A DNA stretch of 60,597 nt from Bacteroidales bacterium (GTDB lineage: Bacteria; Bacteroidota; Bacteroidia; Bacteroidales; B18-G4), in NCBI GenBank assembly GCA_018401355.1, contig JAGYLD010000007.1, positions 1 to 60,597 of the forward strand, in the 5' to 3' direction. The position numbers and the translations under genes were made by a program. How positions within the stretch are numbered: the first letter of the stretch is position 1; every line of letters begins with the position of its first letter. Below are positions 52,451 through 60,597 of the stretch, piece by piece. The notes under the pieces are model-generated. The model was not told the origin of the DNA and did not search any database. It saw only the letters and a program-made list of their open reading frames with translations.

Positions 52451-53461
52451 CTAAAACCTTGGGCAGTTTATTGCCCTGATTCTTCTTCTTTTTTCAATAC
52501 AACCGAAATGCCATGCAAGGGATATTTCATGAGCCCCTCCAGTCACACTTTTAAGTTTCGAAAGCGTGATGTCATAGCTGTATCCGATTTTGAATGATTT
52601 ATATTCCAGTCCGGCCATCGGAATGATAGCGTCGGCATTTTCAAAATTATGTCTGAACCATGTTCCTAAAATGAATGGATATTTTGTTACATACATTCCA
52701 ATATTGAGCTGGTGGAAATTATCTTGCTGCATGTACATGAAATTCGGAGAAATGGAGAACATTCCAAAATCCTCATCATAGGGATCCCTGCCTGCAAGGT
52801 CAATAACGGCTCCCCCATGGACTGTGTACTTCATGTATAATTTGCTTTCCGCACTGCTGTAAAAGGAGTTGCTCGGCTGAGTAAGGTGGTGCACGGCCAC
52901 ACCTCCGTAAAGACTTCCCTTGTAACTGATTGCCATTCCGGCAGAAAAATCCGGAATGCCAATGGTATTATTGTCGGGTGGTGTTTCAGGAATTCCAAGT
53001 GTCGGGTTATATCCTGTCTGGGGATCAATTTGTTCTCCAAATTGTAATTCGTTCCAGTTAAGGTTCATTTGAATGTAACTGCCTTGCAAAGCCATCATCA
53101 TAAACACATGATTGCTTAACCTTAGCCTGAAAGAATACATTAAATTAATCAGGTATGTGTTGAGTAAGCCGTCACCGGCCCTGTCAGCTAAAACATTGAC
53201 GCCTATGCCCCCGGATAAGGGTTTGATGTATTGATCGTAAGAAGCATTGTATGTTACAAAACTGTTGGAAAGTCCGGGCCATTGGTTCCTGTAATTAAAA
53301 ATAAGCCTAGGGCATATATTACTACCTGCCAGTGCCGGATTTAAATACAATGGATTACCATAGAACTGGGAGAAATGGGGATCTGGTAAAGACTGGGCAG
53401 TGGCCAATCCAGGAATACCCATAATGAACAATAATAAAATGACGCCAAATTTTCTGAGCAT
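52451..53461 (-). CDS. PorP/SprF-family T9SS outer-membrane protein
   Basis: A 336-aa barrel with signal peptide (1-22, ending LATAQ). The family opening 'LPDPHFSQFYGNPLYLNPAL' and 'FNYRNQWPGLSNSFVTYNAS' is diagnostic of PorP/SprF. Other strands ('SGGIGVNVLADRAGDGLLNT', 'IGYSYDITLSKLKS', final 'ISLAWHFGC') fit. Family members act in T9SS, some assisting anchoring of particular surface adhesins. A short basic, Cys-containing tail ends the protein. First gene of the sprF-gldJ unit, divergent from porU1. Confidence 0.92.
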   Translation of the reverse strand: MLRKFGVILLLFIMGIPGLATAQSLPDPHFSQFYGNPLYLNPALAGSNICPRLIFNYRNQWPGLSNSFVTYNASYDQYIKPLSGGIGVNVLADRAGDGLLNTYLINLMYSFRLRLSNHVFMMMALQGSYIQMNLNWNELQFGEQIDPQTGYNPTLGIPETPPDNNTIGIPDFSAGMAISYKGSLYGGVAVHHLTQPSNSFYSSAESKLYMKYTVHGGAVIDLAGRDPYDEDFGMFSISPNFMYMQQDNFHQLNIGMYVTKYPFILGTWFRHNFENADAIIPMAGLEYKSFKIGYSYDITLSKLKSVTGGAHEISLAWHFGCIEKRRRIRAINCPRF

Positions 53462-53529
53462 AGCTTTATATACAATGTCGCCTTAGTTCTTTTAAGGGCT
53501 ACAATTATACGAAGTTTTTTTTACTTCGG

Positions 53530-53545
53530 ATACAAAATTTTGTAT
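53530..53545. promoter_or_regulatory. 16-bp perfect palindrome between sprF and porU
   Basis: ATACAAAATTTTGTAT is a perfect palindrome in the 227-nt region between the sprF-gldJ and porU units. It contains TTTTG on both strands, the right letters for a -33 element. A smaller hairpin CGAAGT/ACTTCG (53510-53528) lies beside it. It may be a shared operator or two overlapping -33 boxes. Confidence 0.5.
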
Positions 53546-53688
53546 AAACTTTGTTTCAGCAATATAAGTATTTAAGGAACGTTTAAAATGTTAATTTATG
53601 TTGTGTTTTGACTTATAATTTTATTGTTTTGAACTTTTTTATTCTTTGATGCTTTATTATTTACCAGGAAATATTAATTCGTTACACA

Positions 53689-56600
53689 ATGAATTTTAAG
53701 TATAGTTTTTATGTAACCACCCTTGTTTTGCTTATTCCGGCTTTTCTTTATACCCAGGAAAGGTATTCATATTCTCTTGAGTGGGATGATGTTCTTGAGT
53801 TCAGGATTAATGACACCGAAAAGATCTATCAGCTTTACTTCGAAGGTGCAGTTTATCCAGATAACCCGGCCATTCCATTTTTTAAAGAGCGGTTTAACGC
53901 CATCTATGGGAACTCTGTTCCAGGGGTTGTCCTGGATAATGAAAACTATCAGCCTATTACAGATCCGGAACTTTCCAGGATAAATGGTCTGGAAATTATC
54001 GGTAGTAGAGTGGTACCCACTGCTTCCCTTGCATTTGAGCGGAAGGTTCCATCCATCCTGGTCTCCTTGATTCCTATCAGAAAAAACCAATCTACAGGCA
54101 ATTATGAAAAGCTTGTTTCTTTTGAGATCAGATTAATTCCTGATGGCCCGGCCTTGAATATTCCTAAAAGGGCATATAATTTCAAAAACTCTTCTGTCCT
54201 TGCAACAGGAAACTGGTACAAAATAGCTACAAACCAGACGGGAATACACCGGTTAACATATAACGATCTGGCTACAATGGGAATTCCGGTGAGCACGATT
54301 GATCCGAGAAACATCAGGATCTATGGTAATGGAGGGGGAATGCTACCTGAAAGCATAACTGCATTCAGGTACGATGACCTTGAGGAGAATGCCATCTTTG
54401 TATCGGGAGAAAACGATGGCAGTTTTAACCCGGGTGATTTTGTGCTTTTTTATGGAGAATCACCCAATGATTGGAAATTCAATGCGCAGAATGAACGATT
54501 TCAACATATTACCAACGCCTTTTCTGATTATACGTATTATTTTATATCTACTGACCAGGGTGCCGGAAAACGAATTGCTAACCAATCATCCACTGTTGAC
54601 CCGGCAACGGATATCGTTGAAAAATTTGTAGATTATGCTTTATTTGAAGAGGATGAATTGAATATTGTAAGGACAGGCCGTACCTGGTATGATTCTCCCC
54701 CATTTGATATCAACCTTTCTCAGACTTATGGTTTTTCTTTCCCTGACATAGATGTTTCTGAACCGGTTTATATTCGTTCATCTGTTGCTGCCAGATCTTT
54801 TTCTGCCAGCAGCTTCAAGTATTTTTACAATGGAAGTTCTGTTATGACGGCTTCAGTGTCAAAAATTACCGGTTCCCAGTATTCTGATTATGCAAAGGCC
54901 AGGACTGCAAGTACAACTTTTGATGCTGTCGGACCTTCCATTTCAATCAGGGTGGATTATAACAGGACCTCAGCGGGAGCCATCGGTTGGATGGATTATA
55001 TTGAGTTGAATGCCTGGAGAAATTTGATTTTTTCCGGTGCGCAAATCGCTTTCCGGAATCCCCTGGTGAATGGTCCTGGAAAAATTGCTGAATACAGGCT
55101 CGGAAATGCCAATGCAAATGTTCAGGTCTGGAATGTGACAGATCCTCTCAATGTGAAGAAAGTTGAAACCACACTCAACGGCAGCAATGCTGTTTTTCGC
55201 CTCCCTGCCACAGAAATGATGGAGTTTCTGGCTTTCAATGGCGCTTCTTATTATCAGCCTGTTTTTGTTAAAAAAGTAGAGAATCAAAACCTTCATGGAT
55301 TGTCTAACCTTGAAATGATCATCATAAGCCACCCATCATTTTTAAGTGAAGCTTATCGTTTGGCTGATCATCATATTAATCATGACGGATTGCGTGTTTT
55401 TGTTACGGAAAATGAAAAAGTATACAATGAATTTTCTTCCGGAGCACAGGATATAACAGCCATCAGGGATTTTATGAAAATGCTCTATGATCAGGCATCT
55501 TCCGGTGAGGAGCCAAAATATTTGCTCCTTTTTGGAGATGCTTCATACGATTATAAAAACAGGATTCCGGACAACAACAATCTTGTTCCAACCTGGGTAG
55601 ATCCGTTCTCCCTGAATATTATCAGTTCTATTTCCACAGACGATTATTATGGCTTTTTGGATGATGGTGAAGGAATCGGTTTGTCGAATCTTATTGATAT
55701 AGGTATCGGGCGCTTGCCAGTTACCTCCATTGAGCAGGCCAAAGCTGCTGTAGATAAAATTATTCACTATGCTGTTAATCAACCTGAGGTCATGAGTTCC
55801 TGGAGAAACAGCATTTGCTTTGTAGCCGATGATGAGGATGGCAACCTTCATATGGAAAAGCATGCAGAAAGAATGGCTAAAATGATTGATACAACTTACC
55901 AGGTGTATAATATTGATAAAATTTATGTTGATGCTTACCCTCAGGTTTCTACTCCCGGCGGACAACGTGCCCCGGATGTAAATGCAGCAATAAACCGCCG
56001 CATAGATAAAGGAACCATGATTATGAATTATACCGGACATGGCGGTGAAGTGGGTTGGGGACATGAACGCATACTGGAGATTTCCGATATCAATGCATGG
56101 ACAAACTATGATGCATTGCCCATCTTTGTTACAGCAACATGTGAATTCAGCCGTTATGATGATCCTGAAAGAACATCTGCTGGGGAGTTGGTTTTTCTGA
56201 ATACAGGTGGAGGCGGAATTGCTTTATTTACAACAGCTCGTGCAACATATGGAACATCAAACTTTAACCTGAACTATGCTTTGTATGAGTCTGTTTTTGA
56301 AAAAACAATTGATGGCGAATATCCAAGATTTGGCGATGTCATTCGTATGTCGAAAAACAAAAGTGGTGGCGTTACTACCAATGATCTTAAATTTATTCTT
56401 TTGGGTGATCCTGCATTGAAATTGGCTTATCCGAAATACAATGTTCAATCAACCAGCATTGAGCTGTTGAATAACCGTGGGCCATCCGACACACTTAAAG
56501 CTTTAAGCAAGGTTACCGTTACCGGGGAAGTCCAGGATGTTTCAGGAAATAAAGTGGAATCTTTTAATGGTACCTTGTTTCCTATTGTATATGACAAACC

Positions 56601-57524
56601 CGTTAAAATTGAGACTCTTGCAAGTGACCCGTCCAGCTATAAGTACACGTTCAATATTCAAAATTCCGTTTTATATAAAGGGAAAGCGAGTATTACCAAT
56701 GGAACATTTACCTTTACATTCATTGTTCCTAAAGATATTGCATACCAGTTTGGACATGGAAAGATTTCCTATTATGCCAGAAATGCCGGTATTGATGCGA
56801 ATGGATTTGATAAAAGCATTATCGTAGGTGGTTTTGAGAGCGGCGGGTCACAGGATGATGCGGGGCCTTTGGTTGATCTTTACATGAATGATGAATCGTT
56901 TGTATATGGTGGATTAACCGATGAAAATCCTCTTATGCTTGCTTTTGTGAATGATTCAAGCGGTATCAACACGGTGGGTAACGGGATCGGACACGATATT
57001 GTTGCCGTCCTGGATAAAAATACAGAGAAATCCATTAATCTGAATGACTATTATGAAGCAGATCTTGATAGCTATACAAGCGGATCCATTAAGTATCCTT
57101 TTTCAGAACTGGAAGAGGGACCCCATTCATTAAGCTTGAAAGTTTGGGATGTTTACAATAACTCATCAGAAACTTACATTGAGTTTATCGTGTCTGAATC
57201 TGCTGAGCTGGCCATAGATCATGTATTGAATTATCCAAATCCATTTACAACCCATACGGATTTTTATTTCGAACATAACCAGCCCAACAATATGCTCGAA
57301 GTATTGCTTCAGGTTTTTACTGTTTCTGGCCGGTTGGTATACACTTATAACGATTTTATAATGACCGATGGATTCAGATCCGGACCAGTACCACCATATG
57401 GATGGGATGGAAGGGATGACTTCGGAGATAAACTGGCCAGGGAGTTTATATTTATAAGGTGAGCGTAAGATCTCCTGATGGATCCAAAGCCGATAAGTTG
57501 GAAAAACTTGTGATCCTTAAATAA
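53689..57524 (+). CDS. porU: PorU-type T9SS sortase (C25 peptidase), porU1, frameshifted near 3' end
   Basis: The uninterrupted frame runs 53689-57462 (1257 codons). Signal peptide (about 1-22); N-terminal propeptide-like and beta domains (about 30-540); gingipain-type C25 peptidase domain (about 544-905) with catalytic His784 (NYTGHGGEVG) and Cys818 (TATCEFSRYD), ending 'LLGDPALKLAYP'; Ig-like domains; and a FlgD/CTD-like end with 'LNYPNPFTTHTDFYFEH' and 'WDGRDDFGDKLA'. PorU cleaves sorting domains and attaches cargo to surface glycolipid. The frame stops at 57462, but a -1 shift at the GGG of 57440-57442 restores a typical ending (GVYIYKVSVRSPDG ... LEKLVILK) closing with TAA at 57522-57524. 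I therefore give the repaired extent. It could be a sequencing error or a real mutation. Confidence 0.88.
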
Positions 57525-57670
57525 TATTGAGGATTACGGTGCAACCTGATCACTTTATAAACTGTCTAAATAATAATTCGAAACGGGTGTATTGACAATT
57601 TGATGGAATATTATTTTTTTAATGGGATTGGATAGAAACATCGAAGGAACATTTTATTAACTTTTAGAAA

Positions 57671-60597
57671 ATGAAACTTAAGTTTTACCTCACTATACTG
57701 TCTGCTTTATTTTTTTCCCAATTGTTGTTTCCAGGAAATAAACAAATAACCCTGGAATGGAAGGGAATCCATGAAATCTATCTTGATCAGAATATTTCTG
57801 CTTATGTCATTACATTCAATGGCTCCGAACACGATCCTGCAAGCGGATTGTTGCCGGTATTTTTTGAAACTTTTTCAGTTCAAAGAGGTCAAAAGGCTGA
57901 AAATGTGAAGATCTCAAATATGATTTTTCAACCTGTGGAGGATGAAATCATTCAATTGCTGGAAGACAAAAACCTGATCGATGATGAGATCAAAATAAAA
58001 AATGAAGTTGTGTATTTCAGAAAAAAGCCTCATGTTCAACTTTCATTTGTCCCTCTTCGGTTTAATAAGGAAACTTCCCGGTTTGAAAAGCTTGTATCAT
58101 TTGCACTGGAATGGAAGATTGTAGAAGATGTGGTTCCATATATGACCGAAAACCTCGGGGATTTTGAAGATGAATCAGTCCTTTCTCAGGGAACATGGTA
58201 TCGCTTTGCAGTAACTGAAGACGGAATCCATAAAATTGATTACAGTGATCTTCAGACAATGGGTGTTTCGGCAGATAATATTGATCCGAGAAATATCAGG
58301 ATCTATGGCAATGGCAATGGTATGGTTCCGGAGAGCAATGCTCAATCAAGATATGATGATTTGAATGAAAACGCAATAATGGTCATCGGTGAAGAAGATG
58401 GTTCATTCGATCCTGAGGACTATATTTTGTTTTATGGAATGTCCCCATCCATCTGGAAGTACAATTATTTTACCGGCCTTTTTGAACACCAGGTTAATTA
58501 TTATACTGATGAAACTTATTATTTTATCTCCTTTGATCTTGGGCCCGGGAAAAGGGTTGTTCAGGACAGTGTCGTTTCACAGGAACCCACAGTTATTTTG
58601 GATAAATTCACTGATTACCAGGTACATGAAGAAGAGAATATTAACATATTGAAAACTGGTAAGATATGGTGGGGGGAGCATTTTAAAAGTCAGTTAACGT
58701 ACGATTACACTTTTAATTTTCCTAATATCATAACTGATAGCAAAGTCAGCCTGAGAACAAATATCGCTGCAAGATCCACACAGTACAGCTCCTTTGATTT
58801 TTCATACAATGGTAACTCCATCCTGGATGCACAAATAAGCAAGATAAATCTTTCTTCAACTGTGTATGCATATTCCAACACCCCGGATACCGTTGGTTTC
58901 TTTCCGACAAAAGATGAAGTAACCATTTCGGTGACTTATGATCAGACAAGTACAGTTGCTGAAGGTTGGATGAATTATATAGAACTCAATGCCAGAAGGG
59001 ATCTTTCTATGGTTGGCAGTCAGCTTCGGTTCAGGGATCACTTATATTTTGGTCAGGGTGAAATTGCAGAGTTCAGAATTGATAATGCAACCAGTGGCCT
59101 GGTAGTATGGGATGTTACCGACCGCTTTAATGCGAAATATATGGATGGATATCAGGATGATAAGGAATTTGTTTTTAAAACTGTCCATGATGATGTAAGG
59201 GAGTTCATTGCATTTAACGGGGCTGAATTTCACACCATTGATTATATTGAACAGGTCTCCAACCAGAACCTTCATGCATTGGATCCTGTTAAGTTTATCA
59301 TTGTTTCACCCAAGGAGTTTTTTGACCAGGCAGTCAGGTTGGGTGAATTACATCAGCAGTATGATGATCTTAGCTACCTCGTTGTTACACCACAGCAAAT
59401 TTACAATGAGTTTTCCTCAGGAGCACAGGATATAGGTGCCATCAGAGATTTCTGCAGGATGCTTTATCATAAAAGTGATTCTGCCAGTATTCCTGAATAT
59501 CTCCTGCTTTTTGGTGATGGGTCATATGATCCGAAAAGCAGACAATTGCCCGGTGGAAATTGGATCCCCACATTTCAGTCCATGGAATCATTAAAGTACG
59601 GATATTCCTTTGTTACAGAAGATTTTTTCTGTCTTTATGATAACAACGAAGGGAACAATGCATATGGAAAAACCATTGATATTGGAATTGGCCGTTTTCC
59701 TGTAAATACCAGTGAAGAAGCCGGCAATGTGGTAGATAAGATCGAGCATTATATGGAGAGCCAAGCTACGTCCATGGCCAACTGGAAAAACCTGGTATGT
59801 TTTATTGCTGATGATGAAGACAATAATATCCATTTCAAGCAGGCAGAAAAGCTGCAAACCATCATTGATACGAGTTATCTCGACTTTAATGTGGATAAGA
59901 TTTATATTGACGCATACCAGCAGGTGAATACCCCCAAAGGACAAAGGTATCCTGAAGTGAATCAGGCCATATCCAAAGCGGTTCAGAAGGGAGCATTGAT
60001 CATCAATTATACAGGCCATGGCGGTGAAAACGGCTGGGCGCATGAAAGCATCCTGGATATTCCAACCATCAATTCCTGGGATAATTTCAATATGCTTCCT
60101 TTGTTTGTGACAGCAACCTGTGAATTCAGCCGGTTTGATGACCCTGCCATCGTTTCTGCCGGGGAATGGGTGTTGTTAAATCCCACAGGAGGAGGCATCG
60201 GCCTTTTTACAACCACCCGGCTTGCATGGTCAGATCCGAATTTTAGACTCAACCGGGAAATATATAAGATTGCATTTGAAAGAGAGGATGGACAATATCC
60301 CAGGTTGGGTGACCTGGTGCGGATCTCAAAAACCATCATGAATACCAACCAGAATATTAAAAATTTTGTGTTGTTGGGCGATCCTGCCTTGAGGCTTGCT
60401 TATCCATATTACGATATAAAAACAACATCTATTAATGCTCAGGACGTACTTGATGCAAATGATACCATCCAGGCCATGTCGAAAGTGACAGTGGAAGGTG
60501 AAGTTGTCGATCTTTCTGGAAATATCATAAATGATTTCAATGGCATCATTTTACCAAAAGTATATGACAAGAAAAGGATTTATAATACCTTAGGGAA
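57671..60597 (+). CDS. Second PorU-type C25 peptidase, 3' truncated by window end
   Basis: The frame is open from ATG 57671 to the window end, 975 codons so far. It has a signal peptide (about 1-20, 'LTILSALFFSQLLFPG') and the same order as porU1: N-terminal domains with 'DPRNIRIYGNGNGMVPES', shared almost word for word with the first copy, and 'DDLNENAIMVIGEEDGSF'. The C25 domain (about 543-905) has His783 (NYTGHGGENG) and Cys817 (TATCEFSRFD), then 'LLGDPALRLAYP' and an Ig-like region. Catalytic residues are intact, so it should be active. The N-terminal 160 residues diverge most from porU1. It follows porU1 by 146 nt without a recognised promoter or terminator, so it may be co-transcribed. 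Likely a duplication; the two may differ in substrate. Confidence 0.9.
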   Translation, partial: MKLKFYLTILSALFFSQLLFPGNKQITLEWKGIHEIYLDQNISAYVITFNGSEHDPASGLLPVFFETFSVQRGQKAENVKISNMIFQPVEDEIIQLLEDKNLIDDEIKIKNEVVYFRKKPHVQLSFVPLRFNKETSRFEKLVSFALEWKIVEDVVPYMTENLGDFEDESVLSQGTWYRFAVTEDGIHKIDYSDLQTMGVSADNIDPRNIRIYGNGNGMVPESNAQSRYDDLNENAIMVIGEEDGSFDPEDYILFYGMSPSIWKYNYFTGLFEHQVNYYTDETYYFISFDLGPGKRVVQDSVVSQEPTVILDKFTDYQVHEEENINILKTGKIWWGEHFKSQLTYDYTFNFPNIITDSKVSLRTNIAARSTQYSSFDFSYNGNSILDAQISKINLSSTVYAYSNTPDTVGFFPTKDEVTISVTYDQTSTVAEGWMNYIELNARRDLSMVGSQLRFRDHLYFGQGEIAEFRIDNATSGLVVWDVTDRFNAKYMDGYQDDKEFVFKTVHDDVREFIAFNGAEFHTIDYIEQVSNQNLHALDPVKFIIVSPKEFFDQAVRLGELHQQYDDLSYLVVTPQQIYNEFSSGAQDIGAIRDFCRMLYHKSDSASIPEYLLLFGDGSYDPKSRQLPGGNWIPTFQSMESLKYGYSFVTEDFFCLYDNNEGNNAYGKTIDIGIGRFPVNTSEEAGNVVDKIEHYMESQATSMANWKNLVCFIADDEDNNIHFKQAEKLQTIIDTSYLDFNVDKIYIDAYQQVNTPKGQRYPEVNQAISKAVQKGALIINYTGHGGENGWAHESILDIPTINSWDNFNMLPLFVTATCEFSRFDDPAIVSAGEWVLLNPTGGGIGLFTTTRLAWSDPNFRLNREIYKIAFEREDGQYPRLGDLVRISKTIMNTNQNIKNFVLLGDPALRLAYPYYDIKTTSINAQDVLDANDTIQAMSKVTVEGEVVDLSGNIINDFNGIILPKVYDKKRIYNTLG

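Noticed and set aside
53689-60597. The two PorU-type genes being one gene split by errors
   Set aside because: Each has its own signal peptide and a complete catalytic domain, separated by a 146-nt non-coding gap.

Overview
The window reads as chromosomal DNA from a member of the Bacteroidota, probably an anaerobic or microaerophilic free-living lineage. The evidence is: several type IX secretion (T9SS) components and cargo (GldJ, SprF/PorP, two PorU-type sortases, a PorV/PorQ-family barrel, C-terminal sorting domains); a TonB-dependent receptor paired with a DUF5689 lipoprotein; DUF4296 and DUF5686 proteins; Bacteroidota-type promoters (TTTG, 19-21 nt, TAnnTTTG); and few Shine-Dalgarno-like sequences. 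The DNA is AT-rich and densely coding. No gene-free stretch exceeds 300 bases, and I saw no insertion sequence, prophage, CRISPR array or rRNA. An aldehyde:ferredoxin oxidoreductase and a pyrophosphate-type phosphofructokinase suggest anaerobic energy metabolism.

Layout. 1-391: 3' end of a T9SS cargo gene, then a strong terminator. 501-6825: ABC-F ATPase (+), then a leftward run of MMPL transporter, rmlA and prenyl synthase. 6919-12124: small lipoprotein, 2-hydroxyacid dehydrogenase, PPi-type PFK, a lamin-tail T9SS cargo protein and two tandem glycine-rich membrane mini-proteins. 12178-16908: aspartate kinase diverging from mfd. 16895-22502: secreted EEP-family nuclease/phosphatase diverging from a TonB receptor plus DUF5689 lipoprotein, a likely nutrient-scavenging locus. 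22603-25198: GT2 glycosyltransferase, dihydroorotase, MORN lipoprotein. 25201-29169 (-): Hsp15-like S4 protein, Der, Era and a MalY/PatB aminotransferase. 29278-30850: initiator tRNA-fMet with promoter and terminator, GNAT/CDGSH pair, an unlisted 49-aa zinc-ribbon gene and a PKD lipoprotein. 31018-34363: PorV/PorQ-like barrel, DeoC, T9SS-exported thioredoxin-like protein, lipoprotein. 34365-36934 (-): DUF4296 lipoprotein and RecQ. 37111-41365: KdsD, a DUF5686 outer-membrane protein and LptB, an envelope/LPS set. 41416-45073: ModE-like regulator, aldehyde ferredoxin oxidoreductase, and divergent ThiF plus ThiS/MoaD-like carrier. 45076-50891 (-): FolC, ExbB-ExbD-TonB, AnmK and MurF. 50932-60597: GldJ and SprF (-) diverging from two tandem PorU-type peptidases (+); the second runs off the window and the first carries an apparent 1-nt deletion near its 3' end.

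Most worth a second look: (i) the compact AOR cluster with its own ModE-like one-component regulator, a sulfur-carrier/adenylyltransferase pair, a sequence element shared between the regulator and AOR promoters, and unusual cysteine spacing in AOR; (ii) the tandem PorU paralogs and the PorU1 frameshift; (iii) the paired signal-peptide/Gly-rich/TM/basic mini-proteins; (iv) the EEP/TonB-receptor/DUF5689 locus; (v) the zinc-ribbon micro-gene and the palindromes next to it.
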